In this document: positions 17,694 through 25,664 of the stretch, piece after piece
Position numbering within the stretch: the first letter of the stretch is position 1
How the letters are laid out: each line of letters opens with the position of its first letter
NCBI GenBank assembly: GCA_003247225.1
Contig: QKAK01000045.1
Span: 1-32,856, forward strand
Length of the DNA: 32,856 nt
DNA from: Spirochaetota bacterium
Lineage (GTDB): Bacteria > Spirochaetota > Spirochaetia > Treponematales > UBA12059
Direction: 5' to 3'
Program-made: the position numbers and the translations under genes
Notes under the pieces: generated by a model
Database searches by the model: none
What the model saw: only the letters and a program-made list of their open reading frames with translations
Told to the model about the DNA's origin: nothing

Positions 17694-19589
17694 CTATTCG
17701 TGGACGGATAGCAGTATATCGGTCTTCCAGGTCTCGTCCGCGGCCAGCTCGACGCGCCAGAGCAATAGGGTCGCGACGCCTTGACCGGCCGGCGAGCCTA
17801 CCATCGCGCACGATACGACCGCGGGCGTCGTCGTCGCCATCGCTATCGACTTGACCGTACCGACCGTCTTTATCGCCAGCTTGGCTATGGTCCCGAAGCT
17901 ATGGCCCCGCGTCGACGAGAGGGACGACGGATCCACCGATACGACGTCCGAGCCCGACGCCTCGAGCCACTCGATCCTGTCGGTGCCGAGCGACGCGTTC
18001 AGCTCGACGCCCAGCCAGAAGCGGGCGTCGCTGTCGGAGCGGTTCTGCACGCCGTAGGCGACCCTGACGACCTTCTTGTTGAACGAGTAGCGCTTGGTGA
18101 CGGCGATCGACCGCTTGGCGCCGTTCAAGCCGACGACGCCGTCCTTGGCGAAGCACAGGGTGGCGTGGTTGCCGTCGGTCAGGACCTCCTCGTACGGGTG
18201 GCTCGAGAACGGCCCTATGTCGCCGGCCCACGGCTCCAGGACGGCGTCCGGCCCCGGTTCGGCCGAATAGAGCCTATCGACGAAGCAGGCCTTCCTGGAG
18301 CGGTCCCCCTCGGGTTCCGGCGCGAACAGGTCGCAGAGGTTGCGCCTGGCCTTGAGCGCGTCCAGCTCGACGAGCACCGCCCCGCGCGGGTGCAGGTACG
18401 CGTTGAGGTCGTTGCCCTGGTAGATATATTCCTTGACGCCGTCGAAGTCTATGTCGGCCTTGACCACGCCGGGCACGAAGACGCCCTTCTGCCTGGTCGT
18501 CAGCTCGGCGTCGAGCAGGGACCTATAGGCCGCCTCGCGTATCGCCGGGTCGCCGATGCCGCCGGTCGGCGCCATCCAGTACGCGTCGCCGCACTGTCCC
18601 TTCCAGAGGTCCTCGACGGCGCTCTTCTTCCGCGACTTGTCGCCGCGGAGCTGCCCGATCAGCAGGTGGACGTAGTACATCCTCGAATAGAGCGCCGAGG
18701 ACGCGGCGTAGCGGATGATGGAGCGCCTCAGGCTGCCGCAGGCGTGCTCGGCGCCTTCGCGGGCGCTCGCCTTCATGAAGCGCTCGGAGGCCGATCCGCC
18801 GAAGTACAGCTTGCGCGTCACGCGCCTGGACTTCAGGTAGCGCGACGGCGTGGTGGTCTCCGCCTCGAGGGAATTCTTGCGGAACCAGGCGAGGGTACGC
18901 TCCATGTACAGGTCGGGCGACTCGAGCCCCGACTCCTCCCAGAGCGAACGTATCCTCTCGCCGGCTACCATCAGCACGGTCAGCTGGCTCGGGCCGGCCG
19001 CCTCGGCCGCCTCGACAAGACCGAGCGGCCTATCGAAGCTGAGGCTGCAGTCCCTCACCGGCAGCACGGTGAGGCATCGGCCCTGGTCCTCGGTGACGAC
19101 CGGGCTCGGGGCCGCGTCGTCGCGCCCCTCGGCATCCTTGAACTGACGGTCCAGCAGGAAGGTATAATCCATGCCCGACGACTGGAGGGTCGAGGCGAGC
19201 CAGGGCTCCCAGGCGTATTCGGGCAGCCAGCAGCCCCTGGGGCGCTTACCGAAGCTCTTGCGCAGGTAGGTGGTCATCAGCTCGATCTGGCCGAGCCTGT
19301 CGGAATTTGGTATCAGCGGCAGGATCGGCGCGTAGAAGCCGCCGCCTATCAGCTCGATCTGGCGCCTGGCGCTCATCTCCTCGAGGAGCATCAGGTACTC
19401 GGGATGCCTCGCCTCGAAACGCTTAAGCAGGCTGCCTGAATAGTATAGGGCGGCCTGGATCTCCGGGAAACGGTTCAGCGTCGACAGGAACGGCCTATAG
19501 CACGACTGGTAGGTCTTCTCGAACTCCGTCTCGTCGAGCCCTTCCGGGAGATGATTGTACGTCCCTAGTATGAGGTGCGTCTTAAGCAT
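17694..19589 (-). CDS. GH57-family alpha-glucan protein lacking the acid/base aspartate
   Basis: 631 residues from the ATG at 19589 (MLKTHLILGTYNHLP), with AAGGA upstream; an upstream in-frame ATG at 19622 lies within the -10 region and is rejected. The fold is that of the GH57 4-alpha-glucanotransferase / amylase-like group. A GTYNHLPEG start is followed by ELIGGGFYAPILPLIPNSDR, CWLPEYAWEP with the nucleophile Glu (E124), and C-terminal beta domains (FWLGVELNASLGT). In active relatives a DGE(K/R)-type motif supplies the acid/base Asp about 90 residues after the nucleophile. Here the sequence at 207-212 is MVAGER, so Ala209 stands where Asp is expected. The protein is therefore probably catalytically impaired, or a binding/regulatory homologue. 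No signal peptide is visible. Confidence 0.85.
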   Translation of the reverse strand: MLKTHLILGTYNHLPEGLDETEFEKTYQSCYRPFLSTLNRFPEIQAALYYSGSLLKRFEARHPEYLMLLEEMSARRQIELIGGGFYAPILPLIPNSDRLGQIELMTTYLRKSFGKRPRGCWLPEYAWEPWLASTLQSSGMDYTFLLDRQFKDAEGRDDAAPSPVVTEDQGRCLTVLPVRDCSLSFDRPLGLVEAAEAAGPSQLTVLMVAGERIRSLWEESGLESPDLYMERTLAWFRKNSLEAETTTPSRYLKSRRVTRKLYFGGSASERFMKASAREGAEHACGSLRRSIIRYAASSALYSRMYYVHLLIGQLRGDKSRKKSAVEDLWKGQCGDAYWMAPTGGIGDPAIREAAYRSLLDAELTTRQKGVFVPGVVKADIDFDGVKEYIYQGNDLNAYLHPRGAVLVELDALKARRNLCDLFAPEPEGDRSRKACFVDRLYSAEPGPDAVLEPWAGDIGPFSSHPYEEVLTDGNHATLCFAKDGVVGLNGAKRSIAVTKRYSFNKKVVRVAYGVQNRSDSDARFWLGVELNASLGTDRIEWLEASGSDVVSVDPSSLSSTRGHSFGTIAKLAIKTVGTVKSIAMATTTPAVVSCAMVGSPAGQGVATLLLWRVELAADETWKTDILLSVHE

Positions 19590-19620
19590 TCCGGAACATC
19601 CTTTATTATCATGAACGGTC

Positions 19621-19626
19621 ATTATA
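19621..19626 (-). promoter_or_regulatory. -10 box for the GH57 gene
   Basis: Consensus TATAAT on the minus strand, about 31 bases before the ATG at 19589, leaving a short leader with AAGGA. No good -35 box is seen at 16-18 bases. Confidence 0.45.
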
Positions 19627-19654
19627 TCTCAGTTCGTGGCGGCGCGATAGACTG

Positions 19655-19672
19655 AAAGGCCCGGACCGGGCC
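19655..19672 (-). terminator. Weak terminator-like hairpin after rnfA
   Basis: On the minus strand the rnfA stop is followed three bases later by GGCCCGG-T-CCGGGCC and then TTTC. The stem is strong but the T-run is only three bases, so termination may be partial. It separates the rnf cluster from the GH57 gene. Confidence 0.45.
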
Positions 19673-19675
19673 CTA

Positions 19676-20248
19676 TCAGATTGAAAGCCTCGAGAAAAAG
19701 CCGGCGTCGACCCCGGCGAAGGCGAGCGCCATCAGCGCCGCGCTCAGGAAGCGCAGGGGGGCGCCCCTGAAGGGCTCGGGCACGCGTTCGAGCTCGAGCC
19801 GCTCCATGATAGCCTCGAGGAAGCCCGTCGCCGCGACGTAGCCCAGCGCCGCCGCGGCTCCGCCTACTAGCAGGAGCCAGGTCGACGAGAACCGCGAGCC
19901 GATGGATAGGGCGACGGCGTAGAGCACCAGCGTCGTCGGGAAGAGGCCTTCGTCGTGGAGAGGCCGCGACGGCTTTCCGAGCGCGGTCCGCAAAGCCTTG
20001 AGCGCGGCGAACGCTCCGAACAGCAGGGCCGAGAACAGGATAGGCGCCAGCGATTCGAGGCCCCACGGCGATAGCAGGTACCTGAACGCCAGGCCGTGCG
20101 CCAACGAGGCCAGGGCCGCGGCGGCGAGGAAGGCGACGAGCGACGACGCCGAGAAGGCGCCGCCCTTCTTACCCGACGGAATCAGGCCCCACTGGACCAT
20201 CACGTTGCCGCCTAGGGTTAAGTAGAAGACCAAGCCTATGACGCTCAT
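19676..20248 (-). CDS. rnfA: RnfA-like integral membrane protein without cluster cysteines
   Basis: 190 residues, six predicted membrane helices. The C-terminal pattern VPEPFRGAPLRFLSAALMAL and the position after rnfE identify it as RnfA (NqrE family). In typical RnfA two cysteines, in G-I-C-P-F and T-N-C-A-V-L-G, hold a membrane [2Fe-2S] cluster with two cysteines of RnfE. Here the first motif reads GLIPS (Ile23 for Cys) and the second VLYAVAL (Tyr110 for Cys), and the protein contains no cysteine at all. The ATG overlaps the rnfE stop (ATGA). It is the last gene of the cluster; the usual next gene, rnfB, is not present, and a hairpin and the GH57 gene follow. Confidence 0.8.
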   Translation of the reverse strand: MSVIGLVFYLTLGGNVMVQWGLIPSGKKGGAFSASSLVAFLAAAALASLAHGLAFRYLLSPWGLESLAPILFSALLFGAFAALKALRTALGKPSRPLHDEGLFPTTLVLYAVALSIGSRFSSTWLLLVGGAAAALGYVAATGFLEAIMERLELERVPEPFRGAPLRFLSAALMALAFAGVDAGFFSRLSI

Positions 20249-20829
20249 GATTCCGATCCCCTCACGGCCTTGATGACGACCTTGAACGCCGCCGCGGCCA
20301 GGGCGATCAGTATGAACGCCCCGGCCGGCTGGGCGAAGATAGGCAGCAGCGAGCCGTGCTCCGCGCCGAAACGCGTCGAGACGGCGCCGGTAGCGAGGAA
20401 TTGCCTGACCGCGCCGGTCACGGCGGTCAGGAACGCGTAGCCCACGCCCCATAGGAGGCTCTCTATGGCCCGTTCACGGTCCGATACCGTCTCGGGCATG
20501 ACGCAGGCTCGCAGCACCGGGAGCGTGAATACCGACAGGAACACCCTGCCATAGGCGGCCTCGAATAGGAACGGGTCGAACAGGCGCAGCGCCGAGGCCG
20601 TCAGCGACGCGACGACCGCGGCGCCCGTCAGCGAGAACGCGAATACCGCGGGGCGACCGAGCCGGGCGGGCAGCAGCAGGGCCATGGCGCCGGCCGCGCT
20701 ATAGGCCAGGAAGAAGGCTATGCCGAGCGCGACGCCGAGCGACAGGCTATTCGAGAACACCAGGAGCGGCGCCAGCCCGGCGATCGAGGCCAAGGGCCCG
20801 GCCGGAACGCGTCCGTCGTCAATCGTCAT
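20245..20829 (-). CDS. rnfE: RnfE-like integral membrane protein with one of two cluster cysteines
   Basis: 194 residues, multi-pass. The N-terminal half-motif SIAGLAPLL corresponds to L-G-L-C-P-x-L of RnfE/NqrD, and LLWGVGYAFLTAVTGAVRQF to G-M-G-L-G-F-T-L-A-L-x-x-x-G-x-x-R-E. Ala20 stands in place of the first cluster cysteine. The second, in LRACVMPE (C109, for N-C-I-I-L-G), is kept and is the only cysteine of the protein. The start overlaps the end of rnfG by 11 bases. Identity rests on these motifs plus gene order; divergence is marked, so automated annotation may miss it. Confidence 0.75.
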   Translation of the reverse strand: MTIDDGRVPAGPLASIAGLAPLLVFSNSLSLGVALGIAFFLAYSAAGAMALLLPARLGRPAVFAFSLTGAAVVASLTASALRLFDPFLFEAAYGRVFLSVFTLPVLRACVMPETVSDRERAIESLLWGVGYAFLTAVTGAVRQFLATGAVSTRFGAEHGSLLPIFAQPAGAFILIALAAAAFKVVIKAVRGSES

Positions 20830-21319
20830 CTTCAGCCTCCGTCCTGCCCCGCTCGAGCGCGGCCAGCGTCTCGAGCGTATCGGTGACGAGCGCCTTGAGG
20901 CTCGCGTCGAGCGTCGAGGCGTCGGCCCGGGCGGCGCCCTTACCGGCGCCCGAGAACAGCGCGGCGAGCCGCTTCGAGTAGGCGTCGCCGGAATCGCCGA
21001 GCGGGCGCAGGTCCAGTATGGACCCGTCGCCGTCGACGCTGGCCGCGGCCCTGAATTCGCCGTCGGGATAGCGCGCTACCACCAGGTAGGCCGCGGGCTC
21101 CCCCCGCTTGTCCACCCGGCCGAGCACGCTCCCCTCTCGTAGGGTCGTCCAGTCGGCCTCACCGCGCGCGGACGGGACGAGCGCCTCGCTCGCCGCCTTG
21201 GCCAGCTGCCTGGCGGCCTGCCCGGAGGCGTAGGCCGAGGCGAAACCGGAGGCCGCGACGATCAGCGCCATCGCGGCCGCCAATATCCAGGTATCCCTGG
21301 TCTTGTCTGATACGTCCAT
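20819..21319 (-). CDS. rnfG: RnfG-like protein lacking the flavin-attachment threonine
   Basis: 166 residues: one N-terminal membrane anchor (about 10-30) and an exported domain. Normal RnfG carries FMN covalently on the last Thr of an S/T-G-A-T motif near the C-terminus. The aligned stretch here is DASTLDAS (133-140), with Leu-Asp-Ala where Gly-Ala-Thr is expected, so Ala139 replaces the flavinylated Thr. The upstream strand pattern (YLVVARYPDGEFRAAASVDGDGSILDL) fits the FMN-binding domain. Assignment depends on this and on the position between rnfD and rnfE. One base separates it from the rnfD stop. Confidence 0.68.
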   Translation of the reverse strand: MDVSDKTRDTWILAAAMALIVAASGFASAYASGQAARQLAKAASEALVPSARGEADWTTLREGSVLGRVDKRGEPAAYLVVARYPDGEFRAAASVDGDGSILDLRPLGDSGDAYSKRLAALFSGAGKGAARADASTLDASLKALVTDTLETLAALERGRTEAEDDD

Positions 21320-21320
21320 G

Positions 21321-22409
21321 CTAGGCGACCCCCCCGCGCTTCAGCCGTAGCCCCGTCGCGGCCTTCTCGATGAACGGTACCGTCACGTTCATGACGAGCA
21401 CGGCGTACGCGACGCCTTCGGTGAAGGCGCCCCAGCGCCTGAACACGAAGCTGAGCGCGCCTATCGAGGCGCCGTACAGGAGGCAGGCCCCCCGCCCTAC
21501 CGGCGAGCTTACGGGATCGGCCGCCATATAGAAGGCCACGAGCAGGAGGCTGCCGCCGGACATGGCGAACATGGCGTCGCCGGCCAGGAAGCCCTCGCCC
21601 GGCAGGCCGGTGCCGAAGAGCCTGGCTAGGAGCCCGAAGACCGCGAGCATGGCTAAAGGTATCTCCAGCTTGATCAGCCTGAGGCTGACGAGGACGATGG
21701 ACCCGAGGGCCACCGCCAGGAGCGCGCTCTCGCCGAGGGCGCCCGGCTTGAAGCCTATGATCAGGTCGATGTAGCCGTCGGGCAGCCTCGCCGACAGCCG
21801 CGAGAACAGAGAGTCGTTCAGGAAGCCGGTCACGGCGCCGTCGATGGCAGACAGCGGATAGGAGGCGCCGCGGAGAGCGTCCATCACCTTGATGTCCAGC
21901 CCGCCGGCCAGGCCCTTGGCGAAGGTCAGCGGGGTCGCCGCGGTGACGCCGTCGACGCCGGCTACGAAGCGCGGCAGCACGTACTCGCGCATATGGGCGG
22001 GCCAATTGGCGTAGGCGAACGCCACTCCGGCGAGCGCCGGATTCATCCAGTTAGCCCCGAGCCCGCCGAAGGCGGCCTTCACTATCAGTATGGCGAAGGC
22101 GGCCGAGGCTACGGGAACGTACCAGGGCGCGCCCGGGGGCATGGCCGCGGCTATGAGCAGGCCCGTCAGGACGGCGCTGCCGTCTCCCAGGGTCCAGCGC
22201 CTCGTCAGCGCCGAGGCCGCCGCCTCGGCGACCAGCGCGGCCGCGACGGCGGTCAGCCAGGTAACGACGGCGATCCGCCCGTAGAGCACCGACGACCACA
22301 GCGCCACCGGGACGAGCGTCGCCGAGCAGATCCACGCCGCCTTGGCGCTCGTCTTCCAGTCGTGGATGAACGGCGGATACGAGCGCAGCTCGAGCTTGGT
22401 GCAATTCAT
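21321..22409 (-). CDS. rnfD: RnfD-like membrane subunit with flavin-attachment site
   Basis: 362 residues, about ten membrane segments. GGLGANWMNPALAG and GFKPGALGESALLAVALGS are the two signature loops of the RnfD/NqrB family. The covalent-FMN motif, normally D-x-(S/T)-G-A-T-P-L, reads DGVTAATPL with the acceptor Thr at 159 retained and only Gly157 changed to Ala. Of all the subunits encoded here this one keeps the most complete redox signature. The true start is the ATG at 22409 (MNCTKLELRS), which overlaps the rnfC stop (ATGA); a longer in-frame extension runs antisense-like through rnfC and is not real. Confidence 0.9.
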   Translation of the reverse strand: MNCTKLELRSYPPFIHDWKTSAKAAWICSATLVPVALWSSVLYGRIAVVTWLTAVAAALVAEAAASALTRRWTLGDGSAVLTGLLIAAAMPPGAPWYVPVASAAFAILIVKAAFGGLGANWMNPALAGVAFAYANWPAHMREYVLPRFVAGVDGVTAATPLTFAKGLAGGLDIKVMDALRGASYPLSAIDGAVTGFLNDSLFSRLSARLPDGYIDLIIGFKPGALGESALLAVALGSIVLVSLRLIKLEIPLAMLAVFGLLARLFGTGLPGEGFLAGDAMFAMSGGSLLLVAFYMAADPVSSPVGRGACLLYGASIGALSFVFRRWGAFTEGVAYAVLVMNVTVPFIEKAATGLRLKRGGVA

Positions 22410-23698
22410 CGCCGTACCTCGTTCTGGCGGGCTTCGTCGAAATAGCGGACGAGCGGAATACGCGATCGGCAGGCGTAGGAGCACGAGCCGCACGAGGAGC
22501 AGCGGCCGAGCCCGGCCGCCAGGGCGTCGTCGGGCCGGCCCGAACGGAGCAGCTTGAGCAGGCGATACGGCGACAGCCCCTCCGGGCAGGCGTCGACGCA
22601 GTCGCCGCAGCGCACGCAGGGACGCTCGGGGGCGGACTTCGTCTCCTCCGGGGACAGGGCCAATACGGCTCGCGTGGTCCTGGTGACAGGCGCGTCTAAG
22701 TCGGCGGCCGCCCTTCCCCTGAACGGCCCGCCGATCACTATGGTCTCCGGATGCCCCGAGAAACCGCCGCATTCCTCTATCAGGTCGCCTATAGGCGCGC
22801 CTATCCTGGCCTTGAGTATCGCCGGCCGCTTGATCGAGCCGCCGCCTACGTAGACGTACTGCTCGATATGCGGCTTGTTCGATACGACGGCCTCGTGCAG
22901 CGCCACGAGCGTGCTCGGCTCGATGATGAACAGCGTCCCCGGATCGGCGATATCCATCGCCTCGGCTATCTGCCCGGGCAGGTCCTGCGGGAAGCGACGC
23001 CGGAAGGGCTGGATCGCTATGTCCAGCTCGCTGCGGGCGGCCAGCTCGCGGAGCGGCTCGAGCGTCGCGGGCTCGATGCGCTCGTCGACGGCGAACATGA
23101 TGCGCGCCGGCAGGGCCATCCTGGCGGCGATGGCGCAGCCGTCGACCACGTCCTCGGCCCGGAGCGCCAGCAGCTCCTCCTCGGTCCGGCGGTACGGATC
23201 CATCTCGAGCGCGCTGACGACCATCACGAAGCCGGGCGCGTCCGACCGCTCCGATAGGATCTCGTAGAGCGGCTCGCCGCTCGACACCCTGACGATGCCC
23301 TTGTCCTGGACTATATGGGATATATCGGCCTTGTTGAGTGACTTCCAGAGGTAGCGCTCGGGGCGCTTGCCGAGCATGCTGAACGAGCCCTCGAGCGATA
23401 CGAGTATGGCCTTCGAGTCGAAGCCGCCGGACGTCCTAGTCGTCTCGATGCGCCGCACTATGCCCGGGATGGGCGAATGCACGTTCGACGACGCCTTGCC
23501 CGCCGACCTGGCTAGGAGCTGCCCCTCGCGAACCTCCTGGCCGACCGACACCACGGGTATCGGCTCGACCGCGCATCGGTGCTCGCGGAGCTGGACGATC
23601 GCGTTCATCGGTAGGAAGGCGTTCTCTATGGGGCCAGTCTTGAACGGGGCGCGATGGTCGACTGGCACGCCGCCGCGCTTGAATCCGCGAGCTCTCAT
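22406..23698 (-). CDS. rnfC: RnfC-like subunit with [4Fe-4S] motifs but no nucleotide-binding loop
   Basis: 430 residues, the normal core length. The N-terminal GG-x-x-x-x-x-x-K pattern, the biotinyl-like hammerhead (VSVGQEVREGQLLA) and VHSPIPGIV are preserved. Two [4Fe-4S] motifs are intact: CVRCGDCVDACP (C361, 364, 367, 371) and CSSCGSCSYACR (C400, 403, 406, 410). The region normally reading G-I-V-G-x-G-G-A-x-F-P-T, which binds FMN and NADH, reads GIVRVSSGEPLYEIL (134-148). The following N-x-x-E-C-E-P-Y is SALEMDPY. NADH oxidation by this subunit is therefore doubtful. First gene of the rnf run, with an AGGA ribosome site and a promoter about 75 bases upstream. Confidence 0.9.
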   Translation of the reverse strand: MRARGFKRGGVPVDHRAPFKTGPIENAFLPMNAIVQLREHRCAVEPIPVVSVGQEVREGQLLARSAGKASSNVHSPIPGIVRRIETTRTSGGFDSKAILVSLEGSFSMLGKRPERYLWKSLNKADISHIVQDKGIVRVSSGEPLYEILSERSDAPGFVMVVSALEMDPYRRTEEELLALRAEDVVDGCAIAARMALPARIMFAVDERIEPATLEPLRELAARSELDIAIQPFRRRFPQDLPGQIAEAMDIADPGTLFIIEPSTLVALHEAVVSNKPHIEQYVYVGGGSIKRPAILKARIGAPIGDLIEECGGFSGHPETIVIGGPFRGRAAADLDAPVTRTTRAVLALSPEETKSAPERPCVRCGDCVDACPEGLSPYRLLKLLRSGRPDDALAAGLGRCSSCGSCSYACRSRIPLVRYFDEARQNEVRR

Positions 23699-23777
23699 CT
23701 ATGATCCTACTCGTTCGATACGGTCGGGCCGACCATCTCGTCTGGATGTCAGGCCCGCCCGGGCGAGCCGCGATGCC

Positions 23778-23808
23778 ATTATATAGAACAACCGTACCTC
23801 CGTTGCAA
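23778..23808 (-). promoter_or_regulatory. Promoter for the rnf cluster
   Basis: On the minus strand: TTGCAA (23803-23808) with TATATA 17 bases or TATAAT (23778-23783) 19 bases downstream. It sits just after the stop of the upstream gene and allows rnfC-D-G-E-A to be read separately from it. The leader would be roughly 75 bases. Confidence 0.55.
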
Positions 23809-23815
23809 GGCCGAT

Positions 23816-25174
23816 TCAGCGTCCACGGGCCTTTTTATCCGAGGCCGGCTCGATCGACGACGGCCCTCGCTCGCGGAGGGCGGCGATAGACTCGGCGTAG
23901 GCCCCGTTAGACGGCGGCGGCGACGATCGGTCCTCGGCCGGCGAGCGTATCATCCGCCCGTCGCTCTCGGCGTAGCGGTAGGCGGGATCGTACCGGCTCC
24001 TTCCCCAGGCCGCGTCGCCGATGCGCCCGTAGGTAAGCGCCTCCTGGTACGCCAGGTGCTCGGCGAGCAGCGTCTCGGCGTCGGTCCCGTCATCAACGCC
24101 GCGCTGGTCCCTGGAAAGCGCGTAGGCGGGCCGGAGCGACGCGTCGCCCGAGCGATAGGTCCCGGTCGACGTGAACGGCTGCAGGACGGCCATGGCCAGC
24201 GCGGGCGCCAGCGCGGCCTTGGCCACCGCGCGCGACGCCCGCGTCGCCCGGGCCCCGGACAGCGCAACGAACCGAGGCGCCTCGTGTAGCCGTCTCGACG
24301 CCAGGGCCTTGACCAGCCTCGGATAGAGCATCGCCGATAAGGCCGACAGGGCCGCGGAGGCCGCCAGGTACGGCAGGCTCTGGCGTTCCGACGCGACGAC
24401 GGCGGAGAGCGGGACGGCTATCGCGAGGCCGTACGGCCAGGTCGCGTCGAAGATAGCTCGCGAGCGGTCGCGGCCTCGGGCCGGCGCGCACGCGGCGGCG
24501 CGCTGAGCCGCCGCGAAGGCCGCGGCCAGCGCTACGAACAGCGTGGAGGCTCCCAAGGCGCCGGGCGCGAGGAGCGGCGAGAACGCCAGCGCGGCGACGA
24601 GCCTGGCGGGCCATCCGCGACGCGGCCTCATGACGAGGAGCCACAGGGCGAACGCCGCGGCGGGGATCCAGAGGATCGGGGACGAACGCGCCCCGGAGCG
24701 GGCGTCCCAGGCCCATGCGGCGCCGAGCGACGATAGGGACCGGGCCGCGGCCTCGTCCCGTTCCGGCGTCGGCCCGGGCAGGTAGATGACCGTCCAGGCC
24801 GAACCGTCGGGGCCGATCGCCTTAAACCGCGAGGCCAGCTCGTCGAGGAAGGGCGTACGGCGCGGATCGGAGTCGCGTGAACGGCGAAGGGCGCCGTCGA
24901 GCGGGACGTCGGCGACGCGGGAGAAGTCGCTGAACGGTACCGTGACCCTCGAGGCGGCCAGCGCGTCGTCGATGCCATGCGCGGAGAGGGCGGCTAACGC
25001 GCTCCGCTCGTCCGCCTCGGGCGCTATGGCCACGGCGCGCATCGAGGCGCTCGAAGCCAGTCGCGACGAGGAGCCCCCGCGGCCGCCGCCGGAGCAGGCG
25101 AGCGAGCCCAGGCAAGGCGCGCAGATCAGCAGGGAGGCGGCTATGGATGCGGCTAGACGCGCGTACCGGCTCAC
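23816..25174 (-). CDS. Unknown lipoprotein-like membrane protein upstream of rnf
   Basis: 452 residues; no family recognised. The N-terminus is a lipoprotein-type signal ending LGSLAC (Cys27), followed by a Gly/Ser-rich stretch. A soluble region (about 45-165) includes FKAIGPDGSAWTVIYLPGP. Five or so hydrophobic segments follow, between 167 and 330 (for example ILWIPAAAFALWLLVM, YGLAIAVPLSAVVAS). A hydrophilic tail (340-452) has SGDASLRPAYALSRDQRG and AYQEALTYGRIGDAAWGRS. The combination of a lipobox and later membrane helices is unusual. It starts three bases after the DUF212 stop and is followed by rnfC after 117 bases, so it could be an assembly or partner protein for the divergent Rnf complex (inference). 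Confidence 0.65.
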   Translation of the reverse strand: MSRYARLAASIAASLLICAPCLGSLACSGGGRGGSSSRLASSASMRAVAIAPEADERSALAALSAHGIDDALAASRVTVPFSDFSRVADVPLDGALRRSRDSDPRRTPFLDELASRFKAIGPDGSAWTVIYLPGPTPERDEAAARSLSSLGAAWAWDARSGARSSPILWIPAAAFALWLLVMRPRRGWPARLVAALAFSPLLAPGALGASTLFVALAAAFAAAQRAAACAPARGRDRSRAIFDATWPYGLAIAVPLSAVVASERQSLPYLAASAALSALSAMLYPRLVKALASRRLHEAPRFVALSGARATRASRAVAKAALAPALAMAVLQPFTSTGTYRSGDASLRPAYALSRDQRGVDDGTDAETLLAEHLAYQEALTYGRIGDAAWGRSRYDPAYRYAESDGRMIRSPAEDRSSPPPSNGAYAESIAALRERGPSSIEPASDKKARGR

Positions 25175-25177
25175 GCG

Positions 25178-25657
25178 CTACAGGGTGTTGACGGCCAGGG
25201 CTATGAAGAAGCCCATCAGGCTTCCGGCGACGACCTGCGGGAAGGTATGCCCGTTGATCTCCTTGACCGGCTTGAACGGTATATGGAAACGCTTCGAGAG
25301 CCTGGAGCCGAGCGAGTTGAGGGTCTTGGCCTGCACGCCCGCCGCGCGCCTGACGCCCATCGCGTCCCGTATCACCACCAGGGCGAAGAAGAACGACAGC
25401 GCGAAGACGTCCGAGCCTATGCCGCTGGAGAACGCTATCGAGGTCGATATGGCTATGACCAGCGCGCTGTGGCTCGAGGGCATGCCGCCGGTCTTCCATA
25501 GGAGCGTGGAGAATATTTCATGGATACCGGCCTTGCGGTTCGTGAAGACCACGACGAGGGCCTTGGCGAACTGCGCCATGAAGAGGCTCAACGCCGCCGA
25601 CAGGAACACGCTATTCCTGAGTAAGGCGCTAACGAACAGTACCCGCTGGTGTTCCAT
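25178..25657 (-). CDS. Divergent PAP2 family protein (DUF212)
   Basis: 159 residues from the ATG at 25657 (MEHQRVLFVSALL). The diagnostic motifs of the DUF212 / divergent PAP2 family are present: KTGGMPSSHSALV (P-S-S-H), RDAMGVRRAAGVQA and INGHTFPQVVAGSLMG. There are four to five membrane segments. The family is distantly related to acid phosphatases and vanadium haloperoxidases; a lipid phosphate substrate is probable but unproven. The frame extends upstream to 26122 only across the antisense strand of the pseudouridine synthase. A TTGACA promoter ends seven bases before this ATG. It is the first gene of the unit that continues into the unknown lipoprotein-like gene and, possibly, rnf. Confidence 0.88.
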   Translation of the reverse strand: MEHQRVLFVSALLRNSVFLSAALSLFMAQFAKALVVVFTNRKAGIHEIFSTLLWKTGGMPSSHSALVIAISTSIAFSSGIGSDVFALSFFFALVVIRDAMGVRRAAGVQAKTLNSLGSRLSKRFHIPFKPVKEINGHTFPQVVAGSLMGFFIALAVNTL

Positions 25658-25664
25658 CGCGAGA

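Noticed and set aside
17781-19439. Long open frame (552 codons) antisense to the GH57 gene
   Set aside because: High GC content makes stops rare on the opposite strand; the translation is Arg/Gly/Val-rich without recognisable motifs, and the GH57 gene on the other strand is clear.
23699-23720. TAGGAT five bases before the rnfC ATG as a leaderless-type -10 box
   Set aside because: No -35 fits, and the AGGA within it is well placed as a ribosome site; a better promoter lies at 23778-23808.
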